From: Amphimedon queenslandica
Lineage: Eukaryota; Porifera; Demospongiae; Haplosclerida; Niphatidae
Direction of reading: 5' to 3'
DNA: 45,279 nt
NCBI RefSeq assembly: GCF_000090795.2
Contig: NW_003546579.1
Span: forward strand, 45,815 to 91,093
Made by a program: the position numbers and the translations under genes. How positions within the stretch are numbered: position 1 is the first letter of the stretch; every line of letters starts with the position of its first letter. The notes beneath the pieces are model-generated. The model was not told the DNA's origin. It searched no databases and saw only the letters and a list, made by a program, of their open reading frames with translations. Below are positions 1-11,107 of this stretch, piece after piece.

Positions 1-271
1 CTATTTTTTATATTTTAAATATTCTTTTGTTACATGTAGACATTGTATATATGTGTACATGGTGTATGAGGCTTAAAATTAAGTTATACACTTCCTTCTT
101 GAAACTACATGTATGTTTTACTACTACAGATCAAATGTCTCAGCTTTATTAATTTACTCATTGCTATGTAAAGTGTAAATATTTTGGAGAGTGATCTATG
201 CAAGCTGAGGAAGCAACACTATGTTCCTAATTAAACTACATGGTAATCTCCCTCTTATTCTGTTTCCATAG
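1..271 (+). other. Intron preceding the glycine-rich exon
   Basis: AT-rich sequence with no credible coding, ending in the acceptor used by the next exon. The donor lies outside the window. Confidence 0.6.
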
Positions 272-3200
272 GTCCATCCCAGCATCAGGTTTTTACCGAA
301 AAGAACGGGACAAAGAAACTCTTCTTTGAAGTTCCCACGGTTAATCCTAATCTCCTCGTAGAACCAGTCACCACAGACCCCAAGGACTCAAACTACACAT
401 CCTTTCGTGTTATCAACCAAGCCACTGGAAAACCTTTGGGAATATTTCGAGCCCCAGACATTGTACGAATGCGTAGCTTCATGGCTTCATTTGGTCACAC
501 TGGAGAGGGTCTCTTTTCAAAGGCGGCAGGTGCTAATGAGATCCCGGTAGAAGCAACACATGGACTTTGGGATGTTATCCATCCATCAGAAGAGGAACTG
601 GTACAAAGACAAACGGCATTTAACGAGGGAATCAAGGAGAAAAAGGATGAGGGCGAAGTTTTACCAAGACCTGTTGATGCTCCTCCTAATTATGCTCAAA
701 CTATGGAGCAGCTGGCGTTAGGGTTTTATCTACCAAATGACCTTCAGTCAGAGACACCTGTAGTGTATCCAGGTCAAGCAATGCCTATTTATGATCCTTC
801 GGTAGCAGCTGCTTCTCTGTCAACCAGACGACCCTGGCATGATACCTTCCGCCCACCGCATGGTCCACCTGTTTTCTGTCCAATTAGTATCGGGTATGGA
901 CCTGAGGTTGGTCTGATTGACGGACAGCAGGCACTATGGGATCCAATTGGCAAGTATTACTTCTTTCTTGATCACTTACAAAAAGTGACCTTTTTTGAAG
1001 ACCCACGCCCACCTATAGCACCCAGACCAGCTTTAGAGCCACGCAAGGTGACTTATGGTGATCGGAAAAGAGAAGGAACACTCCCTCAATCTCTTTGTCG
1101 TAGTTATGATATCATAAACCATGCCTCCCAAAGGGCCCGATCTAAAAAACATGGCTTTGTGCTTAATGCTGCGGGTATTCATGGTCATCATGGAAACCAT
1201 GGGAACGTGGGTACTACTGGTACCAGCGGGTACTCTGGCATGGACGGAGGAGGATGTGGTTCCCCTGGTACAGCAGGGGGTCCTGGGGGGGTTGGGGGGC
1301 CTGGGGATTTTGGAAAAAGAGGACAAGATGCAACTGAAGCAAGTGATATCATACTCAGTCTCTATGGCAACAACGAGTCGTTACATGTATCTGGTACATG
1401 TGAATTTACGGCACTTTTGGGCGGAGACAAATACGAAGAAGTATTGTTTGTAAATTGTAGAGGAGGGGACGGGGGTAGAGGAGGTAATGGGGGAACAGGC
1501 GGAGCCGGTGGAAGAGGAGGCAGAGGAGGTAATGGATCTAGTGGCAGCCCGGGAATGTCTAGCGCTCATGGTCCTGGGGGAAACGGGGGACCTGGGGGTA
1601 ATGGAGGTAGTGGGGGACCGGGTGGAGCCGGAGGTAATGGAGGAAGAGGAGGAGATGGAGGACATGCTGGATTTGGAGGTGCCTGTGTATTGCAAGCTCA
1701 GGACCCACGACTATTCATGTTAGTAGAGGTAGACTGTATGTGTGGAGCAGCTGGAAACAAGGGAAGTGGAGGACATGGAGGGAGAGGAGGCAGTGGTGGA
1801 TCTGGTGGTAGTGGAGGTTTTGGAGGACGAGGAGGCAGTGGAGGTTCATACAGGGACAATAATGGGGTCACCCATCATTATCCAAGTGGTTCTTCAGGCT
1901 CAAGTGGGTTTCCTGGCTCAAGTGGAACTGATGGACGTCAGGGTGCTTCTGGACAGGACGGGATCAACGGTCAACCAGCACCAACTGGCGGTATTCTGTG
2001 GGTTATCAGCTCACCTGATGGAGGAATACTTTATGAGTCTTCTACACGTTATGACTGCCATGTGACCGGGTTTCACACTGCTTCTGCCGTTGATGATGGG
2101 ATTTTTGAACCAAATGAGCGCATAATCATAACAGATCTCACCATGACAAACGATGCCTTCATGGACCTGCCCTCTGGAGCCATTGCTCTTATTCCTTCAA
2201 CTCAAACTATCAAATTTGAGCCAATAAAACATACACTGCCTGAAATCCCTCGTGGGGCCACATACACTGTTCCTGTTAGTTACTATGGACGAATATTCGA
2301 CCAGCCTCCTCCTAATAAACCTGGACCGTTTGTTTCAAAAGCAGAGTTTATACCTCGTGTTGAATTATTGGGACGTCCCTTTGAGCGCTCGTTCCTCAAG
2401 AAGACCCTTATCGTACAGTACCCTATTAAATTAGCATTTATGAATTGCCCAGAAAACCTTGGACGTGGTGAATTTGCTAATCTTGAGATTGGGATTGAAA
2501 ACATATCCCAAATGCCTTATGGATCAGTTCCTGGCTCTGGCGGGAAAGTCATTCTTCAGGTTCATTTTGATCAGCGACTCCTTCCAGTGGCAGCTGCTAA
2601 TGTGGGTCTCTCCCTAGTTCCTTACACAGTTACTTATGATCCCAACATGAGGGATAGTCTGTACGTTCAGCTTCATGAAATACCTCCAAAGGGTACAGTG
2701 GTTGTCCAGTTGACAGTGCAAATGGAGAGCAGGGCCGAGCTTTTTGACCGCTGTCTCTGGCAAGCTGATGTTTACCTCCGAGATAAATTAATTGAATATA
2801 ATCATCAAATGATACGAGTATCTCCATTTTATACTCCAACTGCCACACCTTCAGACATATTGATGATTACTGGTAGTGGCATATCACGACGCGAGTTTGT
2901 TTTCTGGCAAAAGATACTGGAGAGTTTGTATGTAACGGTCGATTTCTGGGACACTGACAGATACAACGGAGTATCTGTGGATGCCACCACTAACACGAGG
3001 CATGCTGTGACTTGGGAAGGGAGATATGGTGGTAAAATGATCCTCTATCCTCATGCTGACCTCAATAAGTTGTACGGTATTGACATTGCTAGGCATTTCC
3101 ATGGATCCGAGTTTCGTGATGCTTCATCTACGGACCTGGACTCATCCATGCTCCTCTTCTTACCTTCCTCCAATCCAAAGGGACCCAAGAACAGTCCTCA

Positions 3201-4137
3201 TGATGATCCTGGTGACAGAAACCTTGTGAGACATCTCTCAATAGTTGATGCTCCCATTGAATTGAGGGAGGACGACTACACTGGACGTCATTGGGCGACT
3301 CCTGGGACCTTGTTTGTGCCTGAGAAACCTTACCACTCTCACGAGAAGAAACTAATAAAGAGGATGGAGAAGGATGATCCGAAACGATCCTATGCTGTAA
3401 TTAGTAGAAGAGTAGACATACAGTCGATTGGTTTCATGAAGTACAAGTATGGGTCTGTGGACATACGTCGGTTCCCTCTCCATCGCTCGTGCAAGTTCTT
3501 GACAGTGGACGGGTCTGGAGGATCTAAAGTCTTCATGAGCCAGGACAATAAGTTCTTGGATCCTAATCAGGCCGAGTTTCCACTTGCAAGCCACTTTGGT
3601 CAGGTGTATCTATCCACTCTGTATTGCCTTCCTTTAACGAGGAAGTTGGTTCTGTTGCAGCCTTTGCCTGAGGAGGCTGGTCAATTAGCATCTCTCAATC
3701 TTTCATTCAATTTGCCTAATGGTGGCTCTCTAACAAAGATAGAGCTAATTGTTATTTCAATGTCTCACGAGATTGCTGACGAAGTTTTAAATTGTTCAGG
3801 TGCAACAAATCGCATCAATCTTGTCATGGAAACAGTGTCTGGAGCTCCTGGATCGTTTTCAAGTTGTTACTCTGAATTACTGAGAGGAATGGAGCTGGTC
3901 AAACGAGAATTAAAAGCTCGTAAGAAGCGTTCAAGCAACAGTGTCTTGAAGAGGTCTTGCCAGCAGGTTGAGAGAGTTTGTGGTCAAATTACTTCCATAG
4001 TTTCTCGGGCTAGTGGGCTTAATCCCCGCGGATTGCCATGGCTACCAAGGTTTATCCAATTGGTTGATTCTGATCGGTTTCATTTTTCTCACCAGCACAC
4101 AATGAAGGACAAGTGCTTTAACTTGACCGGACAATGA
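272..4137 (+). CDS. Large glycine-rich protein of unknown function (3' exon, partial)
   Basis: This single long exon follows a clean acceptor (ttccatag, ending at 271) and is open from codon 271-273 to the TGA at 4135-4137, about 1,288 residues. The true start lies left of the window; the first in-frame ATG is not the start, because clear coding continues upstream of it to the acceptor. Three parts are visible: a non-repetitive N-terminal part (to about 1180), two glycine-rich blocks (about 1186-1675 and 1750-1990) built on GGxGG and GxxG steps and split by a cysteine patch (CxC near 1736-1745), and a C-terminal part of about 700 residues that looks globular. The glycine blocks are not regular Gly-X-Y collagen. 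No membrane segment is obvious. I do not recognise the family. The tail is basic (KARKKRSS near 3915-3935) and ends in NLTGQ. Confidence 0.85.
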
Positions 4138-4235
4138 ATTATTTTTATAACATTAATATTATTAGATTTTTTGATTTTAGTTTATTAATTATTTCCCTTT
4201 TATTATGAGTGCTGCTTTTTGTTTTTTATATTTTA

Positions 4236-4247
4236 TTATAATAATAA

Positions 4248-4308
<61 letters not shown>
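4236..4308. repeat. Inverted (AAT)n/(ATT)n microsatellite
   Basis: About 40 bases of AAT repeats run directly into about 30 bases of ATT repeats, so the block can fold on itself. It lies just past the stop codon of the glycine-rich gene. Confidence 0.85.
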
Positions 4309-4709
4309 GTATTAGTTTTTATTGCTTTGAGTCTACATTGTCATTTTTTAGAATTGATTCATTTTTCTTTTTTAACTTCCGTTCTCTCTCTGCTTCTTCC
4401 ATCAGCCTTAGCTTATCCTCTTCTTTCTAAAATCCAGAAAGAAATAAAGATAAAGAGAAAAAAAAAGGATAAAAACAATCATTTTTCATTAAAGACACAT
4501 ATACTTTTTGTTCTTCTTCATCTTCCTTGTTCATTGCAGCTTCCCATTCCTTCTTAGCAATGTCATGCAGTATCTTATCAGTAGTTAGTATGTAGTTACT
4601 AGCAGGAGCAGTAGAACCAGTCTCTTTATGTTTCCCAGGATCTTGTCTATTGCTATGCACTCTAGATGATGCAGTGATCATACTAGACTGTTTTTGAATG
4701 GTCTTTTTA

Positions 4710-5071
4710 GGCCTTTCCACACTAGCACTTCCAATGTGCATTGAACTGGTTTGAAACCGGTTCCAGTCATTCCACACCTGATGTGAATTGAGTCAATTAA
4801 CTTCAAAGGCCATTATCTCAAATCACCTCCATTTGTGGTTTGAGATCCAGCTGCCATTGGCTATCTATTGAATGCAATAGATAGCCAATGGCAGCTGGAT
4901 CAGAAATACTATCAAAAATATAAAAGATCCTGAAGATAGTGTGGAATCACTTGAGGTGCATTCTAAACCAGTTGAAACCAGTTGAAACCAGTTGAAACCA
5001 GTTCAAACCAGTTGAAACCAGTTCAAACCAGTTGAAACCAGTTCAAACCACATTGCAAGTGTAGAAAGGCC
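4710..5071. mobile_element. Fold-back MITE with GGCCTTTC termini
   Basis: The ends are inverted: GGCCTTTCCACACTAGCA at 4710 and the reverse complement of GGCCTTTCTACACTTGCA at the right end. Both are flanked by TTTA (4706-4709 and 5072-5075), a likely target duplication. Inside are a perfect 27-bp inverted repeat with a 4-base loop (4844-4870 / 4875-4901) and a run of AACCAGTTGA/C decamers (about 4970-5048) whose reverse complement also occurs near the left end (4744-4762). It has no coding capacity, so it would be non-autonomous. The superfamily cannot be assigned. Confidence 0.7.
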
Positions 5072-5247
5072 TTTAAATGAGCAAGTATAGTCATCACAAA
5101 TTCACAATCATCACTTGAAGGTAACTCACATGTACTTCATTTATTTATTATAATAATATTCTATGCTTACTTGGCAGCTATATTGTCATAACAAACTAAC
5201 TGCTTTACCACTTCTTTAGGATTGGACTGATTGTTACCAGAACCTCT

Positions 5248-5293
<46 letters not shown>

Positions 5294-5313
5294 GTAACAA
5301 TAATAATAATAAG
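5248..5313. repeat. (AAT)n microsatellite
   Basis: About 20 nearly perfect AAT units, with one interruption near 5293. Confidence 0.9.
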
Positions 5314-5331
5314 AAAAAAAAATTGTAAAAA

Positions 5332-5958
5332 TGGAGGATTTTCTACTTTTCATTTTTGGCAAAATTTGGTCAAATTCGCTGTACTATAGTACAGGGACTT
5401 TTCCCAACTTTAACATTTGTAAAAAAAATTCAAACACAATTGGAATCAGCTCAAACTTTCTACGCAACATAAGTACATGTATATGTATTAGAAAACGTAA
5501 TAAAAATTGAGAATTCTCACCTTTTCATTTTTGGCAAAATTTGGCTCATGACCCTGTACTATAGTACAGGGACTTTTGTCCGATTTTGGAGCAACTTTAA
5601 AAAATCGTAAAAAATTTAAACTTGATCAAAATCAGCTCAAACTTTCTACGCAACATAAGTACATGTATATACATCAGGAAATGTAATAAAAATGGAGAAT
5701 TTTTTACTTTTTATTTTTGGTGAAATTTGGCTCATGACCCTGTACTATATAGTACAGGGACTTTTGTCCGATTTTGGAGCAACTTTAAAAAATTGTAAAA
5801 AATCCAAACTTGATCGAAATCAGCTCAAACTTTCTACGCAACATAAGTACATGTATATGCATCAGAATATGTAATAAAAATGAAGAATTCTCTTTCTTTA
5901 ATTTATGGCAATTTTTTTGGAGCAACTTTATAAATATTTGTAGAAAATCCATAACCAG
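5332..5958 (-). repeat. ~187-bp tandem repeat with CTGTACTATAGTACAG palindrome
   Basis: Three or more tandem units, with equivalent points at 5456, 5642 and 5830. Each has a palindrome centred on CTATAG, a conserved TTTGGAGCAACTTT block and a CTCAAACTTTCTACGCAACA block. The same unit recurs at 14850-15945 in opposite orientation and at 35335-35755; a divergent relative is at 25120-25720. The last partial unit runs into the 3' end of the TMEM232 coding sequence. Confidence 0.85.
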
Positions 5959-8900
5959 TCAAACACATATCCTCTGTACTTTTTATCAGTAGATATTGAT
6001 ATTACAGTTGCAACTGGTGGTAGGAATACATTTGACAGCTGCAATGCCATGTCATCAAGGAGAGAGGGAGGGGGAGGGAGCGAGACTGGAATGGACGTAG
6101 TAGCTTCCGCTAAAAACCGAACTATCGGAGGATACCACTGTCATTTTAAAAAATGCAATGAAAAATAAAACAAATCTTTAAAAAATGAAACCAAATAAAA
6201 TCCCACCTGCTGTATTTTATAAGCTCCGAGTGCTTTAAAATTTTTCTCTTTCATTTTCCTCGCCTGCATTATGTCCCACGCCACAGAACTGAACCCGTCA
6301 CGAGAGGGAATCTCCTTGCAAGCCTGATTAACTCTCGTGAGACCTTGAAGCGCCATGTAACGCACCTTCCAGCTGTTACCAGAATCTGCTGGAATTATAA
6401 ATCATGTACATGTAATTACTATAAGACATTATACTGCAAAAAAAAGTCAAACATGCAAGAACATTGTGTACATAAATACATATACTCTTACCAGCTGGAT
6501 CATCATCGTTATATGATGCTAAATCAATCAAACAATATCCAGCTGCTCCTTTTCCCTCCTTCCCTCCTCCTCTCACCAAGGCCTGTTCCTGGAGACGTGA
6601 GTCTCTCCCATACATCACAATGTCAGATAATCCTATTACAAACGTTAGCTTGACATCCATAGACCAGCTGGAGAAATCAGTGAGGGATATAGTGGATAGA
6701 TCAGTCTTGATTGTGGAAGGGGTAGAGAGGATACTACGTTGGTACACAGTACTCTCGGGGGCTACGCTTCCCAAGACCCCAGCCCCCCAGCTGAAAGGGG
6801 CAGTGCTGTGTGTGTAATGGGTACATCTTGAATCAGTCCTGAAGGGGATTTGTGGAAGAGTTAAGGTCACACTTTTAGCTTTTGCCCCCTCTTCTCTTGT
6901 CTTAACAAATTGAAACCTGTCGTCAAGGAGATTAATACGATTTATGGAAGTTCCTACAGATGAGGCATTATCCTCTTCTCCCTCCTCCTCCTCCTCCTCC
7001 TCCTCACGGCTAAGAGCGTCCATTAGTGTAACCTTCTTGTCTCCTCCTTCTCTCTCTGCCTTTTTAAAACTCAATAGACCAGAGACGTTTGATGTCTTGT
7101 TGTCGTCCAATGTTTGATCGAACTGCGATGATAGATGAAGCAGATAAGAACTATAGCTGTCTTTATAAGTACTGGGTTCTTCGAGACTAGTCGTCGTAAC
7201 CAGTTCTTCATCCCCTCCCCTCTCCCTCACATTGGACCCACTCAGTTCAGTACTTGACGGCTGTATAATATCAGGTATGGACTCGTTGTCAATCAAAGCC
7301 TGAGTGCCAACCGAGAGAGTATAAACAGATACTTCATTATAATCCTCGTCATCCTCTTCCTCCTCTTCTCTCGTCTTCTCTTCGCTGTCAGACTCTTCCA
7401 CTTCTGGTTCTATAAATTTCGGTTGCATCCCAAGAACGTTTAAAGTTGCAATGTTGTTTTTAGGGTCTGATACTAAAGAGCTACAATGGTCCGTGTCTTT
7501 ATATGCCTCTCCTTCTTCTTCTTCTTCTTCTTTCTTTGTCTCATCTTCTTGCGACTTGTTTTCAGTCTTGATGCTCTCCAAGATGCTAGAACCAATCGAG
7601 AGTCCCTGAACAAACCGAAGAACCCTTGGGTCTCTCCTGGCCGCTGAGCAAAGTATGCTTATTGCTAGTATACCGTCAATACTAGAATAATACAAATAAT
7701 GATATCATACTTAATCATCTATTAATAGAACATAGTTCTATTTTTAGAATTACAGTAATAGGTTACCATGGCTCAGTGTTAAAGTCAGTGCTACAGGTAA
7801 TGAGATCCATCATTGCTTCATTAAGTGTCTCGCAACCTTTATAACAACACTGCCAGATGTCCAGTGCATGCCAGAGGACCGAAGAGATCACATGATCTCC
7901 TCCTCCTCCTCCGCTGCTTTCCGAGGCACAGTTCAGGGGCGTGGCTTGGACGTTCATGGCTGTGGCTGGTGTATTGGTTAGTCTTGTGGGCGGAGCTGGA
8001 GTAGAGGAGACTCCTCCCCCTTGAAGAGGAGGAAGGTCGTACTTTTTACATATCAAATCACCCTAAAACAACAACAACAATGATAATAATAATAGATAAT
8101 AAGTATAAGTATATATAAATTAAACATTCATTTTTCTGTAGTTTTACCACTTCTATTATTATTTTAAAATGTAGGTGTGCCTCTGGTATATCAACGTAAG
8201 ACTTTCCATGAGCCTCCAGTCCATCGAAATCATACTTCAACCTCCTTATTTGGGAGCCAGTGTACATACCCTATTGGAGGGGGTGGGGTTTAAAGCATTT
8301 TAAATTTTGAATTCGAATTTCAAATTATACATGTACATTGTCACCTGGAGAGTTCCTGTCAAGTGATGATGATACAACCGCAATGATACAGAATGAAGTA
8401 CCTACGTTACGCACAATAAAGCAAGGGATCTTTAAAAATGACGCACACATGAAGTAAATGATACAACATGTGGCATATACACATGTACAGTATATCTCAT
8501 ACAGTACCTGTAGCAGGAGAAGTTCACCGGATTTGAATTGAGACGAGAAGAGAGAACCTTCTTTAATCCAGTGGTAGCCAATACCTGCCATGTAGAACAA
8601 GACTGGAACATGAGAAGGAGTGAGAGAAGAGTTTAATAGTGAGCTAGCTAATGTTGCAAGACTTTCTGTAGGAAAGAGAGAGAGGGAGGGAAATAGAAGT
8701 AATGAGAGAGAGAGAGAGAGGAAGGGAGGGGGAGAAGCAATAAGAATAGAGAGAGAGAGAGAGAGGGGACCTTGCTGGAGAGTTCCACAGCATTGACAAA
8801 GAGCAATCAGCTCTAGCCATCCTTCAGATACGTCCGATAGTGTAGCATTAGATTTGAAAGAGCAACACTTGTACTGATAAAAATTAATAAACAATAATAA

Positions 8901-9368
8901 CAATAATAATAAACAATAATTACTATCTTACTTTTGCATGTTCAAGTACTCTAATTAAAACACTATTCAGCTCTTCTTTCTCTGGATCTGCAGATGAGTT
9001 GTACTATAGGTAAGAAAAAAATACAATAATTATAATCATGTCTCTTTTTAGATGTTCACTTTTGATATGAAGTCAAGTGTAATGACAGGACATGATCTGT
9101 TCCTTAAACTTCTAAATAAAGAAAATTGAAAAACAAAATTGTTATCTGCAAATAAATTTATGCTTGCTCAAAATAGCAAACTTCATGGATTCATAAAAAT
9201 ATTCTGTTCTTTTTATTTAAATTCATACTTTCTTTGTGGCCTTGGAGATGAGGCCTTGTTTTTGCTTGTCTCCTCCTTCTTGCTTTCTTTAGCTGCTTCA
9301 ACCTCTTGAGGGTTGGAGCGCATACAAATCCCAAACTTATGAACAACAGGAACTCTTGTTACAGGCAT
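5928..9368 (-). CDS. TMEM232: TMEM232 orthologue
   Basis: Ten exons join in frame to 840 residues: 9229-9368, 9060-9111, 8932-9003, 8771-8873, 8508-8665, 8148-8270, 7767-8062, 6492-7681, 6207-6385 and 5928-6137. The start is the ATG at 9368 (MPVTRVPVVHKFG). I recognise the vertebrate TMEM232 order: NP/DPEKEEL helix, a WLELIALCQC motif, LPALFF-like VPVLFY, an LLWH-like VLWHALDIW motif, DGILAI, and a late LSNVFLPP block resembling LSKLFFPP. TMEM232 is known from cilia and sperm; its biochemical role is poorly defined. The family is about 650 residues long; the extra length here is an acidic, serine-rich and probably disordered stretch in exon 8 (about residues 355-600, with poly-Glu runs). Exon 9 has a NAGNAG acceptor (CAGCAG), so residue 711 can vary by one Ala. 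The final codons and stop look repeat-derived. The gene is divergent from receptor A. Confidence 0.85.
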
Positions 9369-9890
9369 GTTGAATATGGGCGGGGCTGAGTACAGTTACC
9401 ATGGCAATTTGCCACTCGTAAATGGCGGTAAATGGGGGATTTGAAAATAGAAAGAGAAGATAGAGAAGACTAGGCTAATAATTAGAGACAGCCTGTATCG
9501 CGGGACAATCTATTTTCTTTATACCAAAATGGAGTTCTTAAATACTGTATACAGGGAGTGGTGAGTCCGTATACTTGTAGTGTAACGGAAAACGCTCTTT
9601 TTCAGTAGGCGAAGGAATGAGAAAAGCGATCCTTTTTTTCTCCGTATACTTCGCAATCTATTTGAATGGGAGAAGGACCCTTTTCCGTATACTTGTAGTG
9701 TAACGGAAAATGCTTTTTTTTCAGTAGGCGAAGGAATGAGAAAACTGATTCTTTTTTCTCCGTATACTTTCTCAATGCATTGAATGGGCTTCCTTTTGCG
9801 CACGCGCAGTAGAAAGCTCTGTGGTTAATATAAATAATTGCTGGGCGTGGTCAATTAACCGGTCCAATAATCATCTTGGCCGTCGAAAAG
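9369..9890. promoter_or_regulatory. Divergent promoter region, TMEM232 / receptor A
   Basis: A 522-bp spacer between two opposite start codons. It has a GC box on each side (GGGCGGGGC near 9378, GGGCGTGGTC near 9844) and a 118-bp tandem duplication in the middle. The promoter role is inferred from position. Confidence 0.55.
9567..9790 (+). repeat. 118-bp tandem duplication in the divergent spacer
   Basis: CCGTATACTTGTAGTGTAACGG starts at 9567 in the first copy and at 9685 in the second. Both copies share the TTTCAGTAGGCGAAGGAATGAG block and a second CCGTATACTT. The copies differ at scattered bases. Confidence 0.85.
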
Positions 9891-11070
9891 ATGCTGTACT
9901 TTTCCTTCTTTCTCTCCTCTCTCCTTCTCTCTTCCTCCATTATACAAACAGATGGAAACGCCAACAAGACCCCTCTCCGCCTACAGATACTAGTACCAGC
10001 GGAGAAGAACCCCACGTATTGGGACGGAGGTGTCATTCCGGCTATGTTAATGGCCTTGGACGATGTGAATAACGCCTCGCATATACTGAGTAACTACACG
10101 CTCACAGCTAATATATCTGATACAAAGGTCTGCTAGTATATAAATGAATTATATTTGAAATTAATTATTATTGTTATGATCCGTCGGTAGCGTAAATTGA
10201 AATTTGGCTCAGGAACTGCTTTGTTTACTCTTACATTCTTAATATAATTATTTTCAGTCATACGTCAGTAATTATGTTGTGTAAGCGCTGNNNNNNNNNN
10301 NNNNNNNNNNNNNNNNNNNNNNNNNNNNNNNNNNNNNNNNNNNNNNNNNNNNNNNNNNNNNNNNNNNNNNNNNNNNNNNNNNNNNNNNNNNNNNNNNNNN
10401 NNNNNNNNNNNNNNNNNNNNNNNNNNNNNNNNNNNNNNNNNNNNNNNNNNNNNNNNNNNNNNNNNNNNNNNNNNNNNNNNNNNNNNNNNNNNNNNNNNNN
10501 NNNNNNNNNNNNNNNNNNNNNNNNNNNNNNNNNNNNNNNNNNNNNNNNNNNNNNNNNNNNNNNNNNNNNNNNNNNNNNNNNNNNNNNNNNNNNNNNNNNN
10601 NNNNNNNNNNNNNNNNNNNNNNNNNNNNNNNNNNNNNNNNNNNNNNNNNNNNNNNNNNNNNNNNNNNNNNNNNNNNNNNNNNNNNNNNNNNNNNNNNNNN
10701 NNNNNNNNNNNNNNNNNNNNNNNCAGCTGATAAAGTCCATACTTGACACTGACGTCCCTCATGAAACTAAGATAATCGCTTTTATCGGGGGCTCTTGTTC
10801 AATAGTATCAGAACCAACAGCTGCTCTTACCGGCCGCCTTTACAAAATACCTCAAGTGAACAATTTGTTATTATTTCACTCTTCCCTATTTTCAAATATG
10901 ACTGGCATCTTGTCTATTAAACATTGAATGCACACATTTATGTACTGTATTTACTGTGTATTGTATTTACTATGTACAATGTACATGTGTACAGTATGTA
11001 TATGTACATGTACACATACATACAAGCATGTACAAGTACATGTATTTACTCCTCTTCCCTCTCTCCCTCC

Positions 11071-11107
<37 letters not shown>

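Noticed and set aside
1033-2065. Several overlapping frames opposite and within the glycine-rich exon
   Set aside because: GC-rich glycine codons give open shadow frames on both strands.
4427-4777. Minus-strand open frame of 116 codons (KKEWEAAMNKEDEEEQKVY region)
   Set aside because: It looks somewhat protein-like, but it runs into the MITE at its 5' side, ends in low-complexity sequence and shows no family I recognise. It could be a decayed terminal exon.
8325-8903. One continuous 192-codon minus-strand protein
   Set aside because: It crosses two introns of TMEM232; only 8771-8873 and 8508-8665 are coding, joined in phase.
10258-10927. Open frames across the N run
   Set aside because: They exist only because unknown bases contain no stops; only the last 44 codons of exon 2 (10724-10855) are real.
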